Of a stretch of DNA of 64,000 nt, positions 18,636 to 30,940 are shown one piece after another. The position numbers and the translations under genes were made by a program. Location: the NCBI GenBank assembly GCA_043228905.1, contig JBHGNT010000008.1, positions 11,408,001 through 11,472,000 of the forward strand, given 5' to 3'. Position 1 is the stretch's first letter; every line of letters starts with the position of its first letter. The notes under the pieces are model-generated. The model saw nothing but the letters and a program-made list of their open reading frames with translations. It did no database searches and had not been told where the DNA came from. The DNA is from Azolla caroliniana (Eukaryota > Polypodiophyta).

Positions 18636-18962
18636 AAATGTCACATACATGACGACAAAATTTGAACTCTTGACCTCTTGTATATAGTCAAGTGTTGTGT
18701 TCTAACCAACACATCCAAATATATGGTCACGTTATGTATATCTTATTAGATTATTAGTATATTATATATTTCAAGTTCTAGGAGCTTTTAGAAGGTTCTA
18801 GAGGGTTCTAGAATATTCTCCCAAATATTCTAATGTTTGTAGTTCGACTCATAGTATAAATACTTGTAACCTCCTTGGTCCCTTTCAAGGGATTCAACAC
18901 TAGTCATTGACACATCAATCTAGTATTCTTGTTTAGCCCCATCTCTCTCCTTGATTTACATC
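18636..18962 (+). repeat. diverged LTR-like module (family H)
   Basis: The module begins TGTCACATAC with the antisense tRNA-like TTTGAACTCTTGACC. It carries a TTCTAG-rich stretch and AGTATAAATACTTG (TATA, near 18850). It continues into a TCATTGACACATCAATCTAGTATTC stretch shared with G modules, and runs into an array at about 18966. Confidence 0.55.
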
Positions 18963-18965
18963 TTT

Positions 18966-19483
18966 CGGCCCTCACCAGGAACTGGAACACGAACACCAAC
19001 GGGAGTGAGTGTCCTTGTGCGGCCCTCACCGGGAACTGGAACACGAACACCAATGTGAGTCGACCTCATGTTCCTCCCCTTTACAACCGCCTTTTCAAAA
19101 GTGTGATGTAGGGGTGAGCAAGAAGTAGAGCACTAATGGGTGTGAGTGACCATGTGTTGTCCTCACCACAGACACGAACAACAATGGATGCGAGTGACCA
19201 TGATCGGTCATCATTGGGAACTAGAACTGGAACACGAATACTAACAGGAGTGAGAGACCATGTGTGGTCCTCACCGGAGACTGGAACACGAACACCAACG
19301 GGCATGAGAGACCATGTCGGTGCTCGCTAAGAGTTGGAACACGAACACCAACAGGCATGAGCGACCATGTGAGGTCCTCACCGAGAACTGGAACATGAAC
19401 CGCAATGGGCATGAGTGACCATGTCAGTCCTCGCCAGGATGTGGAACATGAAAAATAATTGGAGTGAGCGACCATGTGCGGTC
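18966..19483. repeat. 54-bp-type tandem array, block 2
   Basis: Ten or so diverged units (GGAACACGAACACCAACGGG type, alternating with CATGAGCGACCATGT) occupy this block. It includes the sequence into which Copia B inserted (GTGCGGTC at 19476-19483). Confidence 0.75.
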
Positions 19484-20150
19484 TGACAGGAACACACGCT
19501 CTCGATGAACAATTCTTGGCCACAACCGAGCTTAGAATCATAAAACACAGAAAAAACGGGGAAAGAAGGCACGACACAGTGAGGAGAAGAGTACACAGGA
19601 TGTTTACGTGGAAAACCCAAATACGGGAAAAACCATGGCAGCCCACAAACTGCAAACTATCACTATGTCAGAATGTACAAAATGGTAAAGCACCGAGGCA
19701 ACGACCTCTTCCTCTCTCTCACTCTCTCTATACACAGTTGCGCGCTCTAATCTTGCGCCAACAATAACAACAACATCATAGATCTCAACAACAGTTTGCC
19801 CTAAGTCATATTTATACTAAAATGACTTTTCGCCTATTTACAAATATAGCCCCGATGGACTCTTAGAAACATATTTACGAATCTGTCCCTTCATCCGGTG
19901 AGCACTCTTCACCTTCACCGGGCCTCCATCATCCGGTTCTCACCGGGTCATCCGTAGCCGGGTACTCCTAATCCGGTTCGAACCGGGTCTTCATCATCCG
20001 GTTCTCACCGGGTCATCCGTAGCCGGGTACTCCTCATCCGGTTCTAACCTGGTCTTCATCATCCGGTTCTCACTGGGTCATCTGTAGCCGGGTACTCCTC
20101 ATCCGGTTCTCACTGGGTCTTCATCATCCGGAGGGACTTGTTTCCTAACA
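19484..20150 (-). repeat. Copia B 3' LTR
   Basis: This 667-bp LTR contains a minisatellite of TCATCCGG / CACCGGGTC / GTAGCCGGGTACTCC modules near its right end. On the minus strand it is preceded by the purine-rich tract AGTGAAGGGGAAGTT (complement of 20151-20165). Confidence 0.85.
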
Positions 20151-20265
20151 AACTTCCCCTTCACTCCGGCATGGGGTGTCTTACCAGTCCGACCCGCTTC
20201 CGGCATGCACCTAGCTTGTCAGGTGTCAGTACTTTGGTTAGCATATCTGACCCGTTCTCGACCGT

Positions 20266-21606
20266 GTGGATCTTCGTCAGCGCGAACTCCTAGTCATCTA
20301 CTCTTTCCCGGATCCAGTGATACCTTCGCTGGATATGCTTTGTCCGGGAAAGGTAGGCCACATTCTTAGCAAGGTGGATGGCACTTTGACTGTCGCAGTA
20401 GAGCCGGTATTCATCTTGCCGGATACCGAGCTCTCCGATGAAGTCCTTCATCCATAATATTTCCTTGCCGGCTTCCACAGCCGCCATGTACTCCGCTTCC
20501 GTGGTTGACAGCGCAACAGTCTTCTCCAGCCTCGACTGCCATGAAACAGCTCCCCCTGCATATGTCATTACATACCTGGATGTAGACCGACTGGTATCCA
20601 CTTTATCCGACATGTCCGAATCGGTAAAACCGTCAAGTTGAGGTTTACTGGAGCCAAATCGGAGACACATGTTCGAAGTGCCCTTCAAGTACTAGAGTAT
20701 CCATTTGATCGCGTTTTAGTGCTCCTTGCCGGGATTGCTCATAAACCGGCTCACCACTCCGACTGCGTATCCAATATCTAGTCGAGTACACACCATTGCG
20801 TACATTAAGCTCCCGAAAGCAGAGGCATATGGAACCTTCATCATATCCGCCTTCTCTACTTTCGTCTTCGGGCTTTGCTTACCGGATAACCTGCAGTTTG
20901 TCGGAAGTGTTGATCCGACCGGTTTCGCATCTGACATGTTGAACCGCTGAAGCACCTTTGTCAAGTACTTCTCCTTTGACAGCCACAGTTGCTTCGTTGG
21001 CCGGTTCCGGATGATATGCATCCCCAGCATCTGTCTTGCCGGACCCAAGTCTTTCATTGAGAAGGTCCGGTTGATAGCCTTCTTCAGCATCCATATTTTG
21101 GTTTGGTCCCGTCCGAGGATCAACATGTCGTCCACATACAGAAGGAGTATCAGGAAGTCGCCTCCTTCGAACTTCTTCACAAACATGCAGAGATCGGCCT
21201 GCGTCTTGTGGTACCCTTGATCGGTCATGAAGGAGTCGAACTTCCGGTACCATTGTCGGGGGGCCTACTTCAACCGGAAAACTAGGTGCTCCTTCCCTTT
21301 CTCCACGAATCCTTCCGGTTGCTGCATGTAGATCTCCTCTTCGAGGTCACCGTGAAGGAATGTCGTCTTCACGTCCAGCTGCTCTACCTCGAGGTCCATG
21401 CTTGCCGCTAAACTCAACACCGTCCGGATGGAGGTCATCTTTACTACCGGGGCAAATATCTCATCGAAGTCCACGCCCTTCTTCTGCTGGAACCCCTTCA
21501 CCACGATCCTGGCTTTGTATCTCGGGGGGTTGCCGGCATCTCCCAGTTTCAACTTGTACACCCACTTATTTCGGAGTGCCCGCTTTCCTTTCGGCAACTC
21601 CACCAA
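20266..21606 (-). pseudogene. pol: Copia B pol: reverse transcriptase and RNase H
   Basis: Minus-strand frames 21265-21606, 20716-21228 and 20290-20688 read WVYKLKLGD, KARIVVKGFQQKKGVDFDEIFAPV, EQLDVKTTFLHGDLEEEIYM, LLLYVDDMLILG (catalytic YVDD intact), LGMHIIRNR, then RNase H ALSTTEAEYMAAVEAGKEILW and LYCDSQSAIHLAKN. Breaks at about 21230-21264 and 20690-20715 separate them. The gene is clearly a relic. Confidence 0.85.
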
Positions 21607-23470
21607 ACAAACATATGGTTCTCATGCAGGGAATCCATCTCATCCTGCATGGCACTTAACCATTTTCGGCTGTGGGTGTCATCCTTCGCTTCTTCGAAGC
21701 TTTCTGGCTCCCCCTCATCGGTTAGCAACACATGCTTTGCATCCGGAAATCTCGGGGGGGGGCTTCTCTCTCTGAGAGGATATCTCCGTCTCTGGGCTTC
21801 GGTAACCGGCTCCTCCATTTGCTCTTCATCCGAAACCGATTCAGGGTCTTGGCCGGTTCCCGTTTCAGCTTCCTCTACTTCTTCTTCTGCCGGTTCGGTA
21901 TCCTCACCGTAACCGGTTGGTTCCTCGAGTACTAACCGGTCTCTTGCGGGTTGGGTCTGCTCATCGTGGAATCGATCCTTACCTGTCAACTTGGAGTTCA
22001 TTATCTTCTTCTCTGACACCCAATCGGCGAGCGTCTTGTCCTCCATGAAGATAATATCTTGACTCCGGAATACCTTCTTGTCGACCAGGTCCCACACTCG
22101 GTAGCCGAACTCATCGTCACCGTAACCGAGGAATATGCATGGCCGGGTCTTTGGATCCAACTTTTCTCTCCGGTCCTTAGCTACATGCACGTACGCGAGA
22201 CACCTGAATACCTTCAGATGCCGGTAGGATACTTCCTTACCGGTCCATACTCTCTGTGGCATGTCTCCGTCCAAGGGTACTAAGGGTGATCTGTTTATCA
22301 CATATGTCAACGTCAACAATGCCTCAGCCCAAAACTTCTTGGGTAGTTTTGCATGCGCCAGCATACTCCGGACCCTCTCCATTATGGTCCGGTTCATCCT
22401 CTCGGCTAGCCCGTTTAGTTCCAGTGTCTTCGGCATGGTAATTTCGAACCGGATTCCCTTAGAGCGACAGTACTCCTCGAACTGCCCTAGGTATTCACCT
22501 CCGTTATCTGCTCGAACCGCCTTCAGCTTCCGGCCGGTTTCTCTTTCCACTCTCGCGTGGAGCTCTTTGAAGACGGATAACACATGATCCCTCGTCTTCA
22601 ACGGTGTGGCCCACAGCTTCCGGCTGTGGTCATCTATGAACGTCACGAAGTACTGCGATCCTGCATATGACTTCGTGTCCACTTGACACACATCAGTATG
22701 CACCAACTCTAGTGGTGCATTACGTCTCATCGGTGGCCTTGGTCGGAAGGAGGTCCGGTTTTGCTTTCCGGCCAGACAATCAGTGCACTTCTCCAAGTGC
22801 ACGTTCTTCATTGGAATGAGGTTGTCTTCTGCAAGCCTCTTCATCCCCTTCTCGCTCATGTGACACAGCCTCTTGTGCCACAGATCACCGGCAGTGTCGG
22901 ATGCCACGTTCACTTCCTCCGGACATAACCGAGCATTCATCAGGTACAACGTGTTTACCTTCCAGGACCAAGCCACATTAAGGCTCCCTTTGCTGAACTT
23001 CATAACACCGTTCCGGACGCTACCCATGTGCCTTCATCATCTAGCCGACCGGCTGATATTAGGTTCAGACGAACCTCCGGAACGTGTCGGACATCCTTCA
23101 GCAACATCTTGCATCCGGTTGGTGTTGTCAACCACACGTCTCCTATGCCGACAATTCGACATGTACCTTCATTCCCCATCCGGACACAGTCGTGATCACC
23201 GGTTGAGTAGGATGAGAAGCATTTCCGGTCTGGGGTAAGGTGGAATGACGCTCTGGAGTCAACCACCCAGGTCATCTCGTCGCCGGCAAGGTTTATCTCA
23301 CTCTCCTCGGTGACGAGCATCAACTCTTCTTCACTTGCCGCGATTGCCGTCGTTCCCTTCCGGTTCGGCCCCTTCTGGTCTTGACCGTTCCGGTCTGGTG
23401 TTCGCTTCGAATCGGTACCGTCGGTTTCCCAGAACTAAACTGGCAACCAAAGATCTTTAACCACGAGCAT
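21549..23470 (-). pseudogene. pol: Copia B protease and integrase
   Basis: The frame 21549-23027 (492 codons) contains pre-integrase LWHKRLCHMSEKGMKRLAEDN and CTDCLAGKQNRTSF. The integrase core has HTDVC, RADNGGEY and NGLAERMNRT, so the D-D-E triad is visible; KVFRCLAYVHV follows. The frame 23000-23323 has protease WVVDSRASFHLT, where the usual DSGA reads DSRA (Gly to Arg), a disabling change. A frameshift lies near 23025. Confidence 0.85.
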
Positions 23471-23575
23471 GTCCCTCATCTTCGACTTCCACACCGAATA
23501 GTTGGAGTCGGTGAGCTTGAACATGCCTCCCAACGAATCGTCCATTTTCTGTGTCGTTTTCCTCTAATACCACTT

Positions 23576-24318
23576 TGACAAGAACACACGCTCCCGATGA
23601 ACAATGCTCGGCCACAACCGAGCTTAGAATCATAAAACACAGAAAAAATGGGGAAAGAAGGCACGACACAGTGAGGAGAAGAGTACACAGGATGTTTACA
23701 TGGAAAACCCAAATACAGGAAAAACCACGACAGCCCACAGACTGCAAACTATCACTATGTCAGAATGTACAAAATGGTTAAGCACCGAGGCAACGACCTC
23801 GAGCTTTCTATCTTCGCCACAAGCGGCAGTTACAACAGAGGCAACGACCTCTTCCTCTCTCTCACTCTCTCTGTACACAGTTGCGCGCTCTAATCTTGCG
23901 CCAACAATAACAACAACATCACAGACCTCAACAACAATTTGCCCTAAGTCATATTTATACTAAAATGACTTTTCGGCTATTTACAAATATAGCCCCAATG
24001 GACTCTCAGAAACATATTTACGAATATGTCCCTTCATCCGGTGAGCATTCTTCACCGGGCCTATGTCATCCGGATCTCACCGGGTACTCCTCATCCGGTT
24101 CTAACCAGATCTTCATCATCCGTAGCCGGATACTCCTCATCCGGTTCTAACCGAGTCTTCATCATCCGGTTCTCACCGGGTCATCCGTAACCGGGTACTC
24201 CTCATCCGGTTCTAACCGGGTCTTCATCATCCGGTTCGCACCGGGTCATCCGTAGCCGGGTACTCCTCATCCGATTCTCACCGGGTCTTCATCATCCGGA
24301 GGGACCTGTTTCCTAACA
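23576..24318 (-). repeat. Copia B 5' LTR and adjacent primer site
   Basis: This 743-bp LTR is longer than its partner (667 bp) through extra CCGG-rich minisatellite units and an additional segment near 23795-23835. The primer site on the minus strand (complement of 23561-23572) reads TGGTATTAGAGG, two changes from the tRNA-iMet site. Confidence 0.85.
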
Positions 24319-24700
24319 TGGTCCTCACAAGAGACTGGAACACGAATGGCAGTGAGCGACCACGTGGCACTCATTGGGGACACGAATACGAACGGGAGTG
24401 AGCAGCCATGTGCGGTCTTCACTAGGAACACGAACACGAACGGGCGTGAGCGACCATGCGGCCCTCACCGGGAACTCAAACACGAATGGGCGTGAGCGAC
24501 CATGCAGCCCTCACCGGTAACTGGAACACGAACACCAACGGGAGTGTGCGGCCTTGTGCGAACCTCACTGGGAACTCGAACATGAACACCAACGGTAGTG
24601 AGCGGTCTTGTGCGGCCCTCATCGGGAACTGGAACACGAACACCAATGGGAGTGAGCGGCCTTGTGCAGCCCTCACCGGGAACTAGAACACGAACACGAA
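24319..24700. repeat. 54-bp tandem array, block 3
   Basis: Six or seven units follow, the last four in good register (18-codon period). The first unit is the continuation of block 2 after the Copia B insertion. Confidence 0.8.
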
Positions 24701-25440
24701 TGAGAAAGAAACTAAAAAGTAGAGACAATGATGAGGAGAACTAAAAGCCAATGAAAATGATGAGAAGAAACTAAGACATATAAATGCCGAGGAAGATAGG
24801 AATTGAAGCGATGTTGATGATGGTACGATGTCGATGGTAACTCTAGAAGCAAGGGTGATGACGGAGACGGGTGATGCTTCTAGATTGGAAGGTGAACAAA
24901 CTGTCACGGACACAGCAAGGGCGGACTAAGACGGAGCACGGATGATGAGGATAATGACACAAGAGCATAAAGTAGAGATAAAGATTAAGGATACAAGATT
25001 GGGCGAAATGAGAATACTAGATTGATATGTCCATGACTGGCGTTGTTCACCTTGAATTCCTTCAAGGTGAACTCGACTATTATACTAAGTGGCATGCATA
25101 CCTGTTGCACGCATGTGATCAATAGAGCATGTAGGCAGTAGGTACGCATGCATGTGCCAAGTGTTAATAATACAAGGGAGAAATTATGCACATGATGCTA
25201 GCTAAAACCTACAATGAGGAAGTATATACATGATTATATGCTAGATGTGTGGTTAACACATAATACTCAATTACAAAATGGGTATGTCAGAGTTCGAATC
25301 TTGACATTATCCCCCATCCAACGATGCCTCCCAAATCGTTTGTCGGCTTAAGGGGATATTGTTGATGAAAATCTTAGATCACCTCCAAAGTATTTTATAA
25401 ACCCTAGACAAGGGAGTAACCCTCCCACTAGACGAGGTTC
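24701..25440 (-). repeat. element G module, inverted: leader, LTR and 3' end
   Basis: Reading the minus strand from 25440: internal 3' end (ATTTTCATCAACAATATCC, AAACGATTTGGGAGGCATC), a polypurine tract GATGGGGGATAA, then TGTCAAGATTCGAACTC (LTR start, complement of about 25290-25310), the TATA-region module to about 25010, and the leader to 24701. This polypurine tract/LTR junction supports the LTR nature of the module. Confidence 0.65.
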
Positions 25441-26335
25441 CACAAGGCCACTCACTCCCGTTGGTGTTCGTGTTCCAGTTCCAGTGAGGGCCGCACAAGG
25501 CCGCTCACTCCCATTGGTGTTCGTGTTTCTAGTTCTCGGTGAGGGCCGCACAAGGCGCTCACTCCCGTTGGTGTTCGTGTTCTAGTTCCCGGTGACGTCC
25601 GCACAAGGTCGTTCACTCCCATTGGTGTTCGTGTTCCAGTTCCTGGTGAGGGCCGCATGATCGCTCACGCCCGTTCGTGTTCTAGTTCCCGGTGAGGTCC
25701 ACACAAGGCCACTCACTCTGTTGGTGTTCGTGTTCCAGTTCCTAGTGAGGGCCGCATTGTCGCTCACGCCCGTTCGTGTTACAGTTCCCGGTGAGGGCCT
25801 CATGGTCGCTCACGCCTGTTCCCGATGAGGGCCGCATCGTCGCTCACATCCACTCTTGTTCCTGTTCCCGGTGAGGGCCGCATGGTCGCTCACTCCCATT
25901 CGTATTCCATTCTTCGGTGAGGACCGCACGACCGCTCACTCTAACTATTGTTCGTGTTCCAGATGCCGGTGAGGACCAACATGGTCGCTAATGCCCGTTG
26001 TTGTTCATGTTCAGTTCCCGGTGAGGAGCACACATGGTCGATTATTCCCGTTTGTGTTCCTGTTCCCAGTGAGGGCCACATGGTCACTCACTAGTTCGTG
26101 TTCAAATTCTCGGTGAGGAAAACATGGTTGCTCACGCCCGTTGGTGTTCGTGTTCCAACTCTCAGCAAGGACCGTTCCAGTTCTCGACAAGGACCACACA
26201 TGGTCACTCATCCGCCTTGGTATTTATGCTCCCCATGAGGACAACACATGATCGCTCACACCTGTTGATATTTGTGTTCTAGTCCTAGGTGAGGACCACA
26301 CATGGTCGCTCATGCCCGTTGGTGTTGAATACCTT
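25441..26335. repeat. 48/54-bp tandem array, block 4 (reverse orientation)
   Basis: About 16 units of the GTTGGTGTTCGTGTTCC type, opposite in orientation to blocks 1-3. Units diverge toward 26000-26335. Internal unit lengths of 48 and 54 bp differ by the ACCAAC hexamer. Confidence 0.8.
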
Positions 26336-27086
26336 GTCTTGTGGAAGGGTTCCTCCTTGTCAACGATTTACAAAATACTTTGGAGGTGATCTAAGATTTT
26401 CATCAACAAGATCCCCTTAAGCCGACAAACGATTTGGGAGGGCATCATTGGAGGGGGGATAATGTCAAGATTTGAACTCTTGACATGACGATGTTATAAT
26501 CGAGTGTTATGTGTTAACCACACATCTATCATATAATCATGTATATACTTCCTCATTGTAGGTTTTAGCTAGCATCTTGTGCATAATTTCTCTCTTGTAT
26601 TATTTACACTTGGCACGTGCATGCGTACCTACTGCCTACATGCTCTATTGTATCACATGCGTGCAACAGGTATGCATGCCACTTAGTATCAACGCCAGTG
26701 ATGGACATATCAATCTAGTATTCGCATTTCGCCCATCCTCTCTCCTTGATCTTCGTCTCTATCTTTATGCTCGATTGATATGTCCATGAAGATGGGCGAA
26801 ACGAGAATACTAGATTGATATGTCCCTTGAATTCCTTAAAGGTGAACTCAACTATTTATACTAAGTGGCATGCATACCTTTTGCACGCATGTGATACAAT
26901 AGAGCATGTAGGTAGTAGGTACTCATGCATGTGCCAAGTGTAAATAATACAAGGGAGCAATTATGCACATGATGCTATCTAAAAAGTACAAGGAAAAATT
27001 ACATATGAGTATATGTGAGATATGTTGGTAAACACGCAACACTTCATTATAACGTGCTCATGTCAAGAGTTCGAATCTTGACATCG
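26336..27086. repeat. head-to-head pair of element G LTR modules
   Basis: 26336-26461 is the internal 3' end with polypurine tract GGAGGGGGGATAA. 26462-26771 is a plus LTR module (TGTCAAGATTTG). 26772-27086 is the same module inverted (ends ...GAGTTCGAATCTTGACA). The two halves form an imperfect palindrome of about 600 bp centred near 26771. Confidence 0.65.
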
Positions 27087-27589
27087 ACCATGTGTGATCC
27101 TCACTGAGAATTGGAACATGAACCGGAATGGGCATGAGCGACCATGTCAGTCCTCGCCAGGATGTGGAACATGAAAAATAATTGGAGTGAGCGACCATGT
27201 CAGTCCTCACCAGGATGTGGAAAATGAAAAATAATTGGAGTGAGCGACCATGTGCGGTCCTCACGGGAGATTGGAACACGAACGGGAGTGAGCGACCATG
27301 CGGCACTCACTGGGGACACAAACACGAACGGGAGTGAGCAGCCATGTGCGGTCTTCACCGAGAACTCAAACACGAATGGACGTGAGCGACCATACGGCCC
27401 TCACCGACAACTGGAACACGAACACCATTTGTAGTGTGCGGCCTTGTGCGGACCTCACCGGGAACTCGAACACGAACACCAACGGGAGTGAGCGGCCTTG
27501 TGCGGCCCTCACCGAGAACTGGAACACGAACACCAATGGGAGTGAGTGGCCTTGTGCGGTCCTCACCGGGAACTAGAACACGAACACGT
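27087..27589. repeat. 54-bp tandem array, block 5
   Basis: The units are diverged at the left and good 54-bp units at the right (27370-27589). The block ends abruptly at the purine/pyrimidine tract of the next Copia body. Confidence 0.8.
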
Positions 27590-27646
27590 TCTCCCCCTCA
27601 AGTGTGGCACGTCGAGATGCTGAACACCAAGCATTTCGGTGAAGTG

Positions 27647-29180
27647 CTACAACTTGTCCAATCCAAGTGGTTTGGTGAAGATGTCGGCAACTTGCCGATC
27701 CATTTGAACATACCAAAGTTCAACCTCACCGCTTAGGACACGCTCACGCACGAAGTGATAATGCACTTCTATGTGTTTTGTGCGAGCATGGAATACATGG
27801 TTCTTGGCGAGTTGCATGCTGCTTATGTTGTCGCAGTAGACCAGAATCGGGGTCGAGACCTCGATCTGTAGGTTTTGCAGCAGTCGTCGAAGCCAAATGG
27901 TTTCACAGGTGGCAATAGTAGCGCCCCGATACTCAGCCTCAGTGCTCGACAGAGCAATTGTTGGATGCTTTTTGCCGCTCCACGCAACAACCGCACTACC
28001 TAGGGAAAACATGTAACCGGAGGTTGATCAGTGATCTGACGCATTGCCGGCCCAGTCGGCATCTGTGTCACCAACCAGCTCTTCGGTTATACCTCACCGG
28101 TATAACAGTCCCCGGTCCTTCGTGCCGCTTACATATCGCAGTATCCGTTGCGCGCACGAAAGGTGCTCCACGGTCGGCTTTTGCATGAATTGACTTTTCA
28201 TTCCGACCGGATAGCTAATGTTGGGTTGGGTGATGGTCAGGTAAATAAGGCTGCCGACAATTTGTCGGAACCGTTTCTCGTTGCAGGCCAGTCCGGTGTT
28301 GGGACGGAGCTTCTGGTTCCGGTCCAAGGGTGTGGACACAGGTCGACATTTTGTCCTGCCGAACTTGTACAACATATTCAAGACGTAATGTCGTTGTGAG
28401 AGTAATATGCTGTCGGGGGTTTGGATCACCTCGATCCCAAGAAAATAATGAAGGTCCCCCAGATCCTTCATCTCAAATGCGTCCGACAACTGGGACTTGA
28501 CGCGGTTGATTTCTAGAACTCCTGGTCCCGTGATGACTAGATCATCAACATACAACAGTATACATACCAGACTGGCTGAGCCTTGCCGGATGAACAATGA
28601 AGAGTCTGATTTGGAGGCCACAAACCCCATCTTCGCAACCGATGCGTGATCTTCGCATTCCATGCTAAAGGGGCTTGCTTCAGGCCGTACAACGACTTCT
28701 TCAGCCGGCATACCGCCGACTTGTTTATCTCCGATTGAAAACTGGGAGACTGATTCATAAAGACTTCTTCTTTAAGATCACCTTGAAGAAATGCATTCTT
28801 CACATCCATCTGATGAAGATGCCACCCCCTTGCCGCAGCAACCGCCAACACCACACAAACCGTCGTCATCTTCGCTACAGGAGCGAAGGTCTCGTCGTAG
28901 TCGATTCCGTGGGTCTGCGCATATCCCTTCGCCACTAACTGGGCCTTGTACCGGTTAACTGAACCGTCGGTGTTGTACTTTACTTTGTACACCCACTTAC
29001 ATCCGATCGGTTTACAGTGACGAGGAGGGTCAACTAGGTCCCATGTCTTGTTGACATCAAGTGCCTGCATTTCTTCCTCCATAGCGGCACACCAATTTGC
29101 ATCCTTGGCCGCTTCTACGTAGCTCTCCCGCTCACGCACTTCCGCCACCTTAGTCATGTACGCATAGTGATGCGCCATGT
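27647..29180 (-). pseudogene. pol: Copia F pol: reverse transcriptase and RNase H
   Basis: Frames 28537-29178, 28094-28711 and 27647-28012 read WVYKVKYNTDGSVNRYKAQLVAKGYAQTHGIDYDE, HQMDVKNAFLQGDLKEEVFM, ILLYVDDLVITG (YVDD intact), YFLGIEV, RNase H ALSSTEAEYRGATIA and VYCDNISSMQLAKNH, and end VADIFTKPLGLDKL. A frameshift in the 28537-28711 overlap and another near 28050 break it. Confidence 0.85.
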
Positions 29181-29214
29181 AGTCATTGTACCTGTACCGC
29201 TTGACGGGATCCTT

Positions 29215-30940
29215 CTAGCGGGTGGACTGACGTAACTCACTATTACCCGGTTTGACGCCCTTCTTGGCCGATTCAGTCTTCGTTGCCGAAGGTCCGCCTT
29301 TCTCCTTGCCGGAGTCGGATGCACACTGATCTGACTCATCCTTGCCGGTTTCTAATTCCGGCATCTTCTTCTTCCCCTTCTCCTTGCGCATGAACCGTTG
29401 CCTCGGTTCCTTGCGCGGGGAGTGCACGACAGAGTCTCCACTAGTCGCTGGTTCCTCATCGGACTGGTCAGATTGACTCAGTCTCTCGTTTGGCCCACTC
29501 AACTGGAACGATTCCGGACTCTCATCCTGAGTCCACGCTTCATCATCCTCTACTTGGGCCGGTTCAGGCTGACTAGCCTCATCCACCGGCATCGGGTCGG
29601 AATCGGAAGTCGGAGTCGATAAGGAATACCATGATGCCGATTCATCGAACTCGACATCTCGACTAACTCGGACCGGCTTTGTCCGGGGGTTATAACACTT
29701 ATAACCCTTCTGCTCTTGAGCTTAGCCAATTAGGATGCATTTTTCCGATTTTGCATCCAGCTTCCTCCGCTTCTCTTCTGGTACATGCACATATGCAATG
29801 CTACCAAAGATCTTAAGGTGTCTCAAATTCGGCTTGCGCCCGAAATACAGCTCGTGAGCTGACACCTTGTCACCGATCCGGTTCTGGATGTAGACAGTCG
29901 TTTGGACTGCCTCCGCCCAGTAGAATTTGGGCATGCTCTTCTCCTCCAGCATTGCCCTTGCCACATCAATAAGCAATCGGTTCTTCTTCTCGGCAACACC
30001 GTTCTGTTGCGGTGTGTATCTGTAGTTGAACTCTCGCCGAATTCCCATTTGCTGCAGATAACTGTTGAATTGGCCGGAAGAGTATTCTTTCCCGCCACCC
30101 GACCGCAAGCATTTGATCTTCCTCTCCGATTCCCATTCCACCATGCTTTGGAGACTCCAGAAACACTCGAAGACTTCACTCTTCCACTCAATGAGGTAGA
30201 TCCATGTGTGCCGCGTATAGTCGTCGATGAAGGAGACGAAATATCGACTCCCGCCAAGACTAACATTCTGTGTCGGTCCCCACACATCCGAATGGATAAG
30301 GTCGAGCTTGTTACGGCTCTAGTTATGTTTGGTGGGGAATGGAAGCCGGTGTTGCTTCCCGAGTTGGTAGGCTTCACATACTTGGGCCTTCAGGCCACTG
30401 AACTTTGGCAAACCGAAAATAACTTGTTTCATTTGCAGGTCTTGAAGCCTCCGGTAATTCACGTGGCCTATCCGCTTGTGCCACAGGTTGATGTCCAATT
30501 CGACCTTCTGTCCTTTTGCAAACAGAGCGGTGCCGACGTCATTGGTGTCGAGGATAAACATCCTCCCGTCTCTATGCCTTTGCGCAATAATTTGGCCCTC
30601 TTCCTCGATGAAGCACCCGAGGTGCGTAAACCGCAACTGCATACCCTGGTTGACGATCTGTTCGACCGATACCAGGTTTTTTGTGATTGTCGGAACTGTA
30701 ATACGTTCATCAGCTTCCCCTTCTGTTCGATGTGGTTCAAAGGGACTTCTCCGACGTGCACGATTGGGTGAGGAGAGTCGTCTCCGATTTCGACTACTCC
30801 TGGTTGATCCAGTTTCTCCAAAAAGGAGAACCACTCTTTGTGGCTCGTCATGTGGTTCAACGTACCAGAATCAACATACCACACTTCCTCCGATTTGGAA
30901 GTGGTCTTCTTCATCGAGTTCGCCTCGTGCTTCATCACCA
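29215..30940 (-). pseudogene. pol: Copia F integrase, linker and protease
   Basis: 29215-29592 is the acidic/basic linker. 29722-30285 has the integrase core (MWGPTQNVSLGGSRYFVSFIDDYTRHTWIY, QQNGVAEKKNRLL with the Glu). 30319-30834 has pre-integrase LWHKRIGHVNYRRL and CEAYQLGKQHRLPFP, where the second Cys of the usual CEAC is Tyr. 30468-30941 starts with protease VWYVDSGTLNHMTSHKEWF. Several shifts separate the pieces. Confidence 0.8.

Larger units (their letters stand above)
19484..24318 (-). mobile_element. Copia B, Tork/Tnt1-like Ty1/Copia element
   Basis: The element reads on the minus strand with LTRs at 19484-20150 and 23576-24318. The flanking pentamers are CGGTC (left) and TGGTC (right), a target duplication with one C-to-T change in a CpG. 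It lies within a 54-bp array whose unit reads GTGCGGTCCTCAC when uninterrupted. Most of gag is missing: only about 100 bp separate the 5' LTR from the protease region. The LTRs are of the same family as those of Copia C. Confidence 0.85.

Noticed and set aside
29902-30771. 289-codon plus-strand frame
   Set aside because: Antisense shadow of Copia F integrase.
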